Assembly (NCBI GenBank): GCA_017546665.1
Contig: JAFYSE010000011.1
Span: forward strand, 1-45,413
Direction of reading: 5' to 3'
Source of the DNA: Clostridia bacterium
Lineage (GTDB): Bacteria > Bacillota > Clostridia > Oscillospirales > Acutalibacteraceae
DNA length: 45,413 bases
Within the stretch, counting starts at the first letter, position 1. Each line of letters opens with the position of its first letter. This document shows, one piece after another, positions 18,361 through 26,431 of the stretch. The notes under the pieces are model-generated. The model saw only the letters and a list, made by a program, of their open reading frames with translations, did not search any database and was not told the origin of the DNA. Both the position numbers and the translations under genes were made by a program.

Positions 18361-18383
18361 GGGACTGATTTTTAATCAGTCCC
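18361..18383 (-). terminator. Terminator of the DUF1846-transporter operon
   Basis: A 10-bp stem (GGGACTGATT / AATCAGTCCC) with a three-base loop is followed on the minus strand by TTTTGTTATTTT. Confidence 0.88.
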
Positions 18384-18390
18384 AATAGTC

Positions 18391-19872
18391 TTAATTATAA
18401 TACAAATTATCGTTCTTCTTATATGGCTCATATGTTGCGTTCGTGCCAAGTTTACGGAGAGTTTCCTTATCTGTGTCGGAAAGCACAACCGTTGCATGTA
18501 CATCGCATCCCTTTAAGCCGTTAATTGCCTCAAGAGCTTGTTTTGCAAGAGGATTCATTGTTGCACAAATTGAAAGAGCAATAAGAATTTCGTCAGGATG
18601 AAGACTTGTATCTCTTTCGTGCATTTTAACCTTTAATGCCTTAATAGGTTCAAAAACAGTAGGGGAGATAAGCAGAATTTCATCACCTAAACCCGCAAGT
18701 GCTTTCAGTGCATTTAAAAGCATTGCAGATGATGAACTAAGAAGGTCGGATGCCTTGCCCGTAATAATTCTGCCATCATGCAATTCAATCGCAGTAACAG
18801 GAGCGTTAGTTGTTTCAGAAAGATTGAGAGCAGAAGCAACAACCGGTCTGTCATCCGTGCTTATGTTCAACTGTTTCATAATGAGTTCAATTTTATACAG
18901 TTCACTTGAAACTTTTTTATTGTTCTTCTGTTGAACAAGGTAGTTACAATGACGACGAAGAATTTCCTTTTTAGATGCTCTTAAAACTATATCATCATCA
19001 ATTATACAGTTGCCCGCCATATTAACACCCATATCAGTAGGTGATTTATATGGTGATTCACCATAGATTTCTTCAAAGATTGTGTTAAGTACAGGGAAAT
19101 TTTCAACATCACGATTATAGTTAACAGTTGTCACACCGTAAGCTTCAAGATGGAATGGGTCAATCATATTAACATCATTAAGGTCTGCTGTTGCAGCCTC
19201 ATAAGCAAGGTTTACCGGATGCTTTAATGGTAAATTCCAAATTGGGAAAGTCTCGAATTTAGCATATCCCGCCTTGATTCCTCGTTTATGTTCGTGATAG
19301 AGTTGAGAAAGACAAACTGCCATTTTTCCACTACCGGGACCAGGAGCAGTAATAACAACCAATGGATGAGTTGATTCAATGTAATCATTTTTCCCGTATC
19401 CGTCATCACTTACAATAAGTTGAACGTCAAGAGGATAGTTCTCGATAGGGTAGTGACGATAAACATTTATACCAAGGTTCTGAAGCTTTTGTTCAAATGC
19501 AATGACAGATGGTTGATTTGAATATTGAGTAAGAACAACACCACCAACATAAAGACCAAAACCATGATAAATATCAATCAGACGCAATACGTCAAGGTCA
19601 TAAGTAATTCCAAGGTCACTGCGAATTTTGTTCTTTTCAATATCCTTTGCACAAATAGCAATAATAATTTCAGCATCATCCTTAAGTTGCAAAAGCATTT
19701 TCATTTTACTATCAGGCTTAAAGCCGGGTAAAACTCTTGCAGCGTGGTAATCATCAAAAATCTTACCACCAAACTCAAGGTAAAGCTTGCCACCAAATTT
19801 GCTTATTCTTTCTTTAATATGTTCTGATTGTAAACGAAGATATTTATCGTTATCGAAACCTAATTTACGCAT
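18391..19872 (-). CDS. DUF1846 (UPF0371) family protein
   Basis: This 493-residue protein matches the DUF1846 family through its start MRKLGFDNDKYLRLQSEHIK, LYLEFGGKIFDDYHAARVLPGF, and ITAPGPGSGKMAVCLSQLYH, a glycine-rich P-loop-like stretch. Family members have a known structure, but I know of no established function. The ATG at 19872 is chosen over a GTG at 19881 because AGGTG lies 8 bases upstream and the family normally begins MRKLGFD. It follows the AI-2E transporter-like gene by 18 bases with no terminator between, so the two are co-transcribed. Confidence 0.92.
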   Translation of the reverse strand: MRKLGFDNDKYLRLQSEHIKERISKFGGKLYLEFGGKIFDDYHAARVLPGFKPDSKMKMLLQLKDDAEIIIAICAKDIEKNKIRSDLGITYDLDVLRLIDIYHGFGLYVGGVVLTQYSNQPSVIAFEQKLQNLGINVYRHYPIENYPLDVQLIVSDDGYGKNDYIESTHPLVVITAPGPGSGKMAVCLSQLYHEHKRGIKAGYAKFETFPIWNLPLKHPVNLAYEAATADLNDVNMIDPFHLEAYGVTTVNYNRDVENFPVLNTIFEEIYGESPYKSPTDMGVNMAGNCIIDDDIVLRASKKEILRRHCNYLVQQKNNKKVSSELYKIELIMKQLNISTDDRPVVASALNLSETTNAPVTAIELHDGRIITGKASDLLSSSSAMLLNALKALAGLGDEILLISPTVFEPIKALKVKMHERDTSLHPDEILIALSICATMNPLAKQALEAINGLKGCDVHATVVLSDTDKETLRKLGTNATYEPYKKNDNLYYN

Positions 19873-19890
19873 AAAACACACCTACACAAT

Positions 19891-21093
19891 CTATGAGATA
19901 ACCTGCTCGGATTCTTCTGTTTGCTCATTGTCGGGATTTTCCGTGACAACTGCATTCTCTTTTTTTGAACTAAGCCATTTTGTAATAATTGAATATATAG
20001 CAGAAACAGTTGGTACACCCAAAAGAATGCCCATTATTCCACCTAAATTTCCACCTATAATAACTGCAATAAGGACCAAAATTCCGGGTAAACCAACGGA
20101 CTTGCCGACAATTTTGGGATAGATGAAGTTATTGTCAATAGCTTGTAAAATAAGAACGAAAATAAGGAAAAATAATGCTTTTATCGGACTTTCCATAAAT
20201 ATGATGAAGCATCCCACAAATTCGCCAATTAACGGACCAATAACAGGAATAAGAGCAGTAACACCAATAATCACAGAAATAACTGCTGCGTTTGGAAATC
20301 TGAAAATGCTCATTCCGATAAAGCAAAGAACTGCCAAAACAAAGGCATCAGTAAACTGTCCACCTATAAAACTTGAAAACGATGATGAAATAATATTGCA
20401 AATTTCACAACCCTTTTTAAATACTTTTTCGGGGAGTGATTTTTTGAAAAACTTCTTTGCAAAGCCGAGGATTTTTTCTTTTTCAGCAAGCATATATACG
20501 GAAACGATAAATCCAATAAGAATATTTGCAAAGCCCGAAACTAAAGAGGATGTAAAAAGAACAGTTGAATTTACAATACTGTTTGTGCTTTCAAAATTAA
20601 TGAATTTATTAGCCATTTCTACGAACTTGTCCATATTAACGCTTGGATTATGAAGAATGGCAATATCAAAATCAATGTTATGTTTTGTAATAAAGTTTTC
20701 AACCCATAAAACTAATGATTTGTAGTATTGTGGAATTTTTTCAATTATCAAGATAATAGAGTCTTTAAGCTGTGGGAAGATAATGAAAATTAATAGAATA
20801 ATGAAACCCAGGGTTAAAAGTACAGTTAAAGTAAGTGAGAGAGGACGTATAAGTTTTGGAACAATCTTTTTATTGCTTTTGTTCATAGGAGCAAGGATTT
20901 TTGTTTCAATAATTGTCATAAGAATATTCAGTATAAAAGCAAGACAAAAACCGATAATAACAGGTGCAAGAATTTTTAATAATTTAGCCCAAACAATAGC
21001 AACAAATGAAAGATTCTGAGAAACTGTAAAAACTACAATCGCAAAGGTGATTATTCCTAAAATTGTTTTTATGTTTTTCTTTGTAAAGTCCAT
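19891..21093 (-). CDS. AI-2E family (UPF0118) membrane transporter
   Basis: This 400-residue polytopic membrane protein of the AI-2E/UPF0118 family has about seven to eight membrane segments: three near the N terminus (IKTILGIITFAIVVFTV, IIGFCLAFILNILM, LTLTVLLTLGFIILLIFII) and the family-typical C-terminal cluster including ALIPVIGPLIGEF and IIGGNLGGIMGILLGVP. Members transport quorum-sensing signals, Na+/H+ or other ions; substrate is undecided. The C terminus is a short acidic tail. GAGGTGAG ribosome site. First gene of a two-gene operon with DUF1846. Confidence 0.93.
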   Translation of the reverse strand: MDFTKKNIKTILGIITFAIVVFTVSQNLSFVAIVWAKLLKILAPVIIGFCLAFILNILMTIIETKILAPMNKSNKKIVPKLIRPLSLTLTVLLTLGFIILLIFIIFPQLKDSIILIIEKIPQYYKSLVLWVENFITKHNIDFDIAILHNPSVNMDKFVEMANKFINFESTNSIVNSTVLFTSSLVSGFANILIGFIVSVYMLAEKEKILGFAKKFFKKSLPEKVFKKGCEICNIISSSFSSFIGGQFTDAFVLAVLCFIGMSIFRFPNAAVISVIIGVTALIPVIGPLIGEFVGCFIIFMESPIKALFFLIFVLILQAIDNNFIYPKIVGKSVGLPGILVLIAVIIGGNLGGIMGILLGVPTVSAIYSIITKWLSSKKENAVVTENPDNEQTEESEQVIS

Positions 21094-21151
21094 TTTCTCA
21101 CCTCAAGTCTTTAAATTTTGTAAAAATTTACACATAAACACGATTATAGTT

Positions 21152-21180
21152 ATTATATACAAATTAGTAAATAAATTCAA
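21152..21180 (-). promoter_or_regulatory. Promoter of the AI-2E/DUF1846 operon
   Basis: On the minus strand TTGAAT (21180-21175), 17 bases, TATAAT (21157-21152). Confidence 0.75.
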
Positions 21181-21202
21181 GGGATTATGTTAAGTAAATA
21201 AA

Positions 21203-21234
21203 AAAGAGATGAGAGAAAAAACTCTCATCTCTTT
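21203..21234 (-). terminator. Terminator of the ketopantoate reductase-like gene
   Basis: A 13-bp stem (AAAGAGATGAGAG / CTCTCATCTCTTT) with a six-base loop is followed on the minus strand by a T tract. Confidence 0.9.
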
Positions 21235-21252
21235 GGTTGTTTTGTATAAAAA

Positions 21253-22269
21253 TTAAAGAATATCGTCGAAAAGGTGAATGTTTTTTGCCTCTGCTTTAAG
21301 TTCACCATTCTGAATCTTTTTAATAACCTCAACGATACGGTCGTTAATAGGTGTTTTAACATTGTATTTCCTACCAAAGTCACAAACAACACCATTGATT
21401 GCATCAACCTCACAAGGTTTGCCTTTTTTTAAGTCCTGAAGCATTGATGGTTCAATATCTCTATGTTTTTTAAGTGCGATAGGAAGTAAAAAAGTGCCGA
21501 ATGCACGCTTTAATGCACCTTTCCAATAGAAGAGGCTAACAATATTTTTACCTTGAACAGGTGCAAATTCCACACCCGAAGCGTGACCAACATCAATGAT
21601 TTCCTTCATACAACGAATTGCAACCTTTTGACCTGCTTTATTTTCAGTAACATCACCGAAAACACCACCAACAACTGTGCCAAGACCAGAGAAAGTAGAG
21701 TTAATCAATAATTTTGACCAACGAGCACCAATAAGATTTTCTTCTTCGTGTACAGGACACATCATTTCGAGTAAATCTTTAACCTTTTTGAATTGTGCAT
21801 CTGTAATTCCGTCCATTTTACCCATATGGAATGAAAGCGAATCTTTATCACTCGTGAGTTCGCAAACACCTGGTTCAATGAGTGCTGCTCCCCATTCAAC
21901 TGCACAACCCATTGTGTGTTCTGTACCGATAATTTCAGCAATACCCGGTTCAGGAATACCATTTTGAAGTGTAACAACAACACCGTCGTTAGTAAGGTAA
22001 TCTTTAAGCATGGTCACAACTTCTTTGTTGAATAACTGCTTTGTGAGAAGAACAATAACGTCGTATTTACCTTCCATCATATCAGGTGTAATGGCTTTTA
22101 CAGGAACCGTCATATCAACTGTGCCGATAATTTTAGCACCTTTTGTGTTAAGTGCTTCAACATGAGCCTTATTTCTGTTGATAAGGTCAACCTCACCACC
22201 ATTTTTAGTAATAAATGCACCTAGTACAGTTCCTAAAGAACCGGCACCGTAAATAGCATACCTTGCCAT
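21253..22269 (-). CDS. Ketopantoate reductase (ApbA/PanE) family oxidoreductase
   Basis: This 338-residue NADPH-dependent oxidoreductase is of the 2-dehydropantoate 2-reductase family. The N-terminal Rossmann fold begins ARYAIYGAGSLGTVLGAF; the conserved LQNG lies in VVVTLQNGIPEP; the helical domain has the ARWSKLLINS motif with the catalytic-type Lys. The ATG at 22269 is preferred over an upstream start at 22287 because AGAGG is well placed and the family starts at the nucleotide fold. The C-terminal region is longer than in E. coli PanE, so activity on ketopantoate is plausible but not certain; no panB or panC lies nearby. Confidence 0.88.
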   Translation of the reverse strand: MARYAIYGAGSLGTVLGAFITKNGGEVDLINRNKAHVEALNTKGAKIIGTVDMTVPVKAITPDMMEGKYDVIVLLTKQLFNKEVVTMLKDYLTNDGVVVTLQNGIPEPGIAEIIGTEHTMGCAVEWGAALIEPGVCELTSDKDSLSFHMGKMDGITDAQFKKVKDLLEMMCPVHEEENLIGARWSKLLINSTFSGLGTVVGGVFGDVTENKAGQKVAIRCMKEIIDVGHASGVEFAPVQGKNIVSLFYWKGALKRAFGTFLLPIALKKHRDIEPSMLQDLKKGKPCEVDAINGVVCDFGRKYNVKTPINDRIVEVIKKIQNGELKAEAKNIHLFDDIL

Positions 22270-22310
22270 AGATAAACCTCTTTTCAAATTGTTATTTTTA
22301 TATCAAAGTA

Positions 22311-22339
22311 ATTATATACCCATCTTATTAGATTTGCAA
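22311..22339 (-). promoter_or_regulatory. Promoter of the ketopantoate reductase-like gene
   Basis: On the minus strand TTGCAA (22339-22334), 17 bases, perfect TATAAT (22316-22311). Confidence 0.8.
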
Positions 22340-22375
22340 TAGAGAAAGTAGGGCATAACTTTGTGGGGGATTGAA

Positions 22376-23209
22376 TTATGCTTCAATCGAACTAAAAAAT
22401 TCATGTGCTAAAACATAAGCTTGTTTTCCGTCTTGTGAAATGAATGATGAGTGGTTTTCACCTTTGATAATTGCGATTTTACTGTTTTCAATACTTTCGT
22501 GTATGAACACAGTATCCGAAAGCCACATTATATCGAATTCTCCTGCAACGATATAAGCAGGACAGGTGATTTGTGATAATAATTCTTTTGTTATCTGTGG
22601 CTCGGTTAACATCATATCGTTTAACTTGTTTGGATTAAAAATGTCATTAATTTTAACGCCAATTGTGAAATATGGCTTAAATTCATTAGGAGTAGTGTTA
22701 GCACCACAAGAAACTATTCCACCAAGCAAGTCAGGATATGTATAAGCAGTTACAAGTGCGTTTATACCACCATCACTATGTCCCATGAGATAAGGTTTCT
22801 CAAGTCCCATTGCTTCAATGAACTCTTTAATATCCTTTGCCATTAGGTCATAAGAAATAACACCAGGGTCGCTACTCTGCCCATGACAACGACTCTCAAT
22901 AACGTAAACAACATAATCATTTGCAAGATATGTTGCAGCCTCTTTAAGTGAATTCTGACTTCCACCATTACCATGAACAAGAATCAGTGGATGACCTTTT
23001 TTACCATAAACGGCATAGTGCATTTTAACCTCACTTAACTGTATAGCATCTTCTTTTAACGGAGAAGTTATAGGGGAAGGGACATTACTTGTATCAAGAG
23101 TAATCATGTTATGCTTTTTTGACTGTTCGTGTACAACGATTTGCCATACACCTGCTCCAATAACAGCCGCAAGAGCAACTGAACCAAGGATTTTTAATAC
23201 TCTTTTCAT
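22376..23209 (-). CDS. Membrane-anchored or secreted alpha/beta hydrolase
   Basis: This 277-residue alpha/beta hydrolase has an N-terminal hydrophobic segment (VLKILGSVALAAVIGAGVWQIVV) acting as signal or anchor. The oxyanion motif is LVHGNGGSQ; the nucleophile elbow is GHSDGG; the acid is likely Asp in VAGEFDIMW; the catalytic His is in GENHSSF. The ATG at 23209 is chosen because it starts four bases after the upstream stop and has AGAGGTG. It is co-transcribed with the beta-propeller glycosidase gene. The substrate is probably an ester; removal of acyl groups from glycans would fit the neighbour but is inference. Confidence 0.9.
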   Translation of the reverse strand: MKRVLKILGSVALAAVIGAGVWQIVVHEQSKKHNMITLDTSNVPSPITSPLKEDAIQLSEVKMHYAVYGKKGHPLILVHGNGGSQNSLKEAATYLANDYVVYVIESRCHGQSSDPGVISYDLMAKDIKEFIEAMGLEKPYLMGHSDGGINALVTAYTYPDLLGGIVSCGANTTPNEFKPYFTIGVKINDIFNPNKLNDMMLTEPQITKELLSQITCPAYIVAGEFDIMWLSDTVFIHESIENSKIAIIKGENHSSFISQDGKQAYVLAHEFFSSIEA

Positions 23210-23213
23210 TACT

Positions 23214-24170
23214 TCACACCTCTGCCTCATAAATCCCTATACATTCTCTGCCCGTAAGGTTGTTTGATACGTTACGAGCATTAAAATAAAGCCTTAATTT
23301 GCCTTCGTAATAAGTAAGACAACAAGCATAAACATATTGCGCCATCCAGTTACTGTCACCGCATTTTTGTGGCACTAAAAACGGCTTAACAAATTCAAAA
23401 TTTACACCGTCTTGCGATTTCAAAAGCATAATTGCAGAATGGCTTATTCCGTCCTTTTCAAAAAGACCGTTTTGCAAACCAATATAACAATCTGCCAATT
23501 TATAAACCTTTAAACAACCTGAACAAAGGTTTAAATATTCAATATTTTTATCAGGGCTGATTATAGGATTTTCCCTTGAAATGTAACCGTTTGTAATGCT
23601 TTCGCTCTCGGCAAAACTTATGTGTGTAGGCTCACAAAAGCCACAGTCTTTAATAAAAGTCTGCCCGCAAGAGTAATACATGCGATATTTATTATCAATA
23701 TTCAGTAAAAACGGGTTTGAAATTGCAAAACCCTTGTTATATTCTTCATACTCACGGGTCTTGCCAATAACCAAAAACGGCTCTGACCAATCAATAAGAT
23801 TTTTTGATGTGACACAATAAATCTCTGATTTCCATTTAGCCCCCACAAGGCTTAATAGATTGAAAATAACGGGTCTTGTTCTTTCGTAAAACAGATAATA
23901 TCTACCATCAATATAATTAATATTAGGTCTCATAGCACGGTTAGTGATTTTACCCATATTTTTAAAATCAATACCATTTTCACTTTCATATCGGTAAACA
24001 CCAAAAAATGTGTGGCAAAATAAATGCCATTTGCCGTCGTGCGAAATGTCAGGAGTAAGCACACTTGGGTCAGCAATAACAAAGCTATCCAAAGGGTTTT
24101 TAATTATAGGATTACCATTGAAAAGCTTGAATTCGGTATTATTAAATTGTTCAAATGTAAGATTTTGCAT
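23214..24170 (-). CDS. Five-bladed beta-propeller glycosidase-like protein (GH43/GH32/GH130 type)
   Basis: This 318-residue protein belongs to the five-bladed beta-propeller glycosidase superfamily. Successive blades are seen as IADPSVLTPDISHDGKWHLF, MRPNINYIDGRYYLFYERT, ISNPFLLNIDNKYRMYYS, and YYEGKLRLYFNAR near the end. Asp residues in ADPSV and RPNINYIDG match the usual catalytic positions only loosely, so family number and activity are uncertain. No signal peptide. GCGGTGAT ribosome site. First gene of a pair with the alpha/beta hydrolase, divergent from the DUF6774-DUF421 pair. Confidence 0.75.
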   Translation of the reverse strand: MQNLTFEQFNNTEFKLFNGNPIIKNPLDSFVIADPSVLTPDISHDGKWHLFCHTFFGVYRYESENGIDFKNMGKITNRAMRPNINYIDGRYYLFYERTRPVIFNLLSLVGAKWKSEIYCVTSKNLIDWSEPFLVIGKTREYEEYNKGFAISNPFLLNIDNKYRMYYSCGQTFIKDCGFCEPTHISFAESESITNGYISRENPIISPDKNIEYLNLCSGCLKVYKLADCYIGLQNGLFEKDGISHSAIMLLKSQDGVNFEFVKPFLVPQKCGDSNWMAQYVYACCLTYYEGKLRLYFNARNVSNNLTGRECIGIYEAEV

Positions 24171-24244
24171 ATTATCACCGCTTTCTGTCTTTATATTATC
24201 ACTAATATTGTGATTTTACAATAACATAATTAGGGGTGATATTT

Positions 24245-24442
24245 ATGAATGCTTGCGAATTAACCGCATCAATAACCTTAATCGCAAACAGTCTTGCAGG
24301 CAAAATGACCGACGACGAATTAACTGCACTTTCAACGATGCTTGTACAGTTGGGAGATACTCTTGCAACTATTGTTACCCATAGAAGTATTTGTAATAAT
24401 CAAAACGAAAAGGGGAATGCTTTAAATAATTCGGAGGTCTGA
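24245..24442 (+). CDS. DUF6774-type small protein
   Basis: This 65-residue protein resembles small clostridial DUF6774 proteins, beginning MNACELTASITLIANSLAGKMTDDELTALSTML and containing LVQLGDTLATI. It is predicted helical and soluble. The ATG at 24245 has AGGGGTG upstream and is preferred to the GTG at 24236, which overlaps that site. Its stop is 2 bases before the DUF421 start, so the two are tightly coupled. Function is unknown; DUF421 proteins are commonly next to small helical proteins in spore-forming Firmicutes. Confidence 0.75.
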   Translation: MNACELTASITLIANSLAGKMTDDELTALSTMLVQLGDTLATIVTHRSICNNQNEKGNALNNSEV

Positions 24443-24444
24443 TT

Positions 24445-25119
24445 ATGGATTTTTTTAAGGTCATTATCACATCAATTCTATCGGCAGTTACGTTGTTTGT
24501 AATAGCAAAAATTATGGGACATAAACAGATGTCCCAACTTGATTTTTTTGACTATATTACTGGTATAACAATAGGCTCAATAGCCGCCGAGCTTGCAACA
24601 GAATTAGAAAATCCGTGGAAACCCCTTGTTGCAATGGTAGTCTATGGTGTAATCACAGTTATTCTCACACTTGTGACAAGTAAATTACCAAAGGCTCGAA
24701 AATTTATTAACGGCTCACCAACAATAATTATGAATAACGGCAAAATCTATCGTAAAAACATGAAAAAAGCAAAGCTCGATTTGAGTGAGTTTATGGTAAT
24801 GTGCAGACAAGAAGGGCATTTTAACCTTGACGATATACAGACTGCAATTTTTGAGTATAACGGCAGATTGACAATACTTCCCAAAAGCCATAAAAGACCC
24901 GCTAATCCTGAAGATTTGAACCTTTCTCCAAACCCTGAATATATAGGCACAGAAGTGATTATGGACGGCAGAATTTTAGAAGAAAATCTTAAACGAATGG
25001 GGCTCGATCACATCTGGCTCGAAAAACAAATCAAAGAGCAGGGATTTAAAAAAGTAAAAGAAATATTTTTAGCAACTTGTGATGAAAACAAACAGTTAAC
25101 ACTATTCAAAGCAAATTAA
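24445..25119 (+). CDS. DUF421 (YetF-like) membrane protein
   Basis: This 224-residue protein has three N-terminal membrane helices (about 1-20, 38-58, 60-80) and a cytoplasmic C-terminal domain. Family hallmarks are AKIMGHKQMSQLDFFDYITGITIGSIAAE and FINGSPTIIMNNGKI. DUF421/YetF proteins are widespread in Firmicutes, and some occur in operons with spore germination or SpoVA-like genes. The C-terminal half is longer than a minimal DUF421 and includes ILPKSHKRPANP, shared with the family. GGAGG ribosome site. Second gene of a pair, with its own terminator. Confidence 0.9.
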   Translation: MDFFKVIITSILSAVTLFVIAKIMGHKQMSQLDFFDYITGITIGSIAAELATELENPWKPLVAMVVYGVITVILTLVTSKLPKARKFINGSPTIIMNNGKIYRKNMKKAKLDLSEFMVMCRQEGHFNLDDIQTAIFEYNGRLTILPKSHKRPANPEDLNLSPNPEYIGTEVIMDGRILEENLKRMGLDHIWLEKQIKEQGFKKVKEIFLATCDENKQLTLFKAN

Positions 25120-25147
25120 AATGGCAGAGAAATTAATCTCTGCCATT
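25120..25147. terminator. Bidirectional terminator
   Basis: An 11-bp stem (AATGGCAGAGA / TCTCTGCCATT) with a six-base loop is followed by ATTTTTAT on the plus strand and by an A/T-rich tract on the minus strand. It separates the convergent DUF421 and phosphodiesterase genes. Confidence 0.88.
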
Positions 25148-25151
25148 ATTT

Positions 25152-26120
25152 TTATATCTCTTTATTTGACACAATAAATGTCATTCTTTCCTGAATGCTG
25201 TCACCACCGTGTTTAGTTAATCTTCCGCCGTGGTCAGATGTTATAATAATAAGCCAGTCTTCAGTTTCATAAGTTTCTCTTTCTTGAATTGCATTGAGTG
25301 TTTCAAGACCATAAGCATCTGCTTCTCGAAGGGCTTCTTTATATTTAGGGTTGTTATATGTAAAGCCACTGCTGTGTCCCACTGAGTCAGTCTGCTCATA
25401 AACAACTAACATAAAGTCCGTACAGTCTGATTTTGAAAGTTCATTTTTTGCATAGTCAAGTGATGCCTTGTCGTCGTCACACATATTAAAAACAACATTA
25501 AGATTTTGTTTTTCGCAATATTCTTTTTCTTCAAGATATGTTGCGTTTTCTCTTGAAAAATGACCTGCCCATCTTGTTACAAACATTGAACTGTCAATAG
25601 TTTCGTCTTCAACAAGAGATGTGAGAAGTGTTTTGTATTCAAGTGATTTTGTAATATCGTTTGCAGTGACTCCGTGCTTATCTGACCACACACCTGTGAG
25701 AATTGAGCACCAACCGGGGGCAGTTGATGTGTCTTGAGTATTTTCAGCAGGGTAGTTAACACCGCCACAATATGAAAGCTTCATTGTTGCACCGTCAAGA
25801 TGCAATTTAGATATAGCACCCTGGTATTTCATAGTTAATATGTCTGCACGACAACCGTCATAACCAATAATAATTGCCTTTTTCTCAGTCTTGCCCTCAG
25901 CAAGAGGTGAGTTAAAGTGATTTTTTACCATATTGTAAATTTCTGTCTGTGGAACAGCGGTTTCAACCTCATTTTCGTATTCAACGTGCATAAGATTGTA
26001 TAAGTAATTATCTTCAATATCTTTAAAATCAATCATATATCTTACAAAAGGAAATACAATAGCACTCACAATCATAAAAGCAGCCAATGAAATAATAAAA
26101 GTTTTCTTTTGCTTAGTCAT
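25152..26120 (-). CDS. Membrane-anchored type I phosphodiesterase/alkaline phosphatase superfamily protein
   Basis: This 322-residue protein has one N-terminal membrane helix (about 8-26), so the catalytic domain probably lies outside. Metal-binding and catalytic motifs are those of the nucleotide pyrophosphatase/phosphodiesterase branch: IIGYDGCR (Asp88), TSTAPGW (nucleophile Thr133), EQTDSVGHSSG (Asp and His), TSDHGG (Asp-His) and a late His in TKHGGDS. Activity could be on nucleotides, phosphodiesters or lipid head groups. AAGGAG ribosome site and near-consensus promoter. Confidence 0.9.
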   Translation of the reverse strand: MTKQKKTFIISLAAFMIVSAIVFPFVRYMIDFKDIEDNYLYNLMHVEYENEVETAVPQTEIYNMVKNHFNSPLAEGKTEKKAIIIGYDGCRADILTMKYQGAISKLHLDGATMKLSYCGGVNYPAENTQDTSTAPGWCSILTGVWSDKHGVTANDITKSLEYKTLLTSLVEDETIDSSMFVTRWAGHFSRENATYLEEKEYCEKQNLNVVFNMCDDDKASLDYAKNELSKSDCTDFMLVVYEQTDSVGHSSGFTYNNPKYKEALREADAYGLETLNAIQERETYETEDWLIIITSDHGGRLTKHGGDSIQERMTFIVSNKEI

Positions 26121-26173
26121 AAATATACTCCTTGTTTATAAATACATTTCTTAAATTTCATAATAACATACAA

Positions 26174-26202
26174 ATTGTAACACAAATTATTTCATATATC
26201 AA
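26174..26202 (-). promoter_or_regulatory. Promoter of the phosphodiesterase gene
   Basis: On the minus strand TTGATA (26202-26197), 17 bases, TACAAT (26179-26174). It lies in the 311-base intergenic stretch 26121-26431, which is very AT-rich and otherwise holds only the divergent promoter at 26345. Confidence 0.75.
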
Positions 26203-26344
26203 TTATAATTTTCATTTTATATTGCCTTTTATTTTGTCTAGGTATTATGATGATTTTGTAAAATGCATTATAACACAAAAAACAAGACAAAAACAATAAA
26301 GCAGTCCTATTTATATAATTTTTCAAAATGTTAATTTAAGTTGC

Positions 26345-26373
26345 TTGCAAATAAGAAGTTTTTCCACTATAAT
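26345..26373 (+). promoter_or_regulatory. Promoter of the FAD-dependent dehydrogenase gene
   Basis: TTGCAA (26345-26350), 17 bases, perfect TATAAT (26368-26373), about 58 bases before the ATG. Confidence 0.82.
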
Positions 26374-26431
26374 ATAAAAAGAATTTGATAATAAACTGTT
26401 GAGCATTAACTGTGCAATAGGGGAGGTAAAT

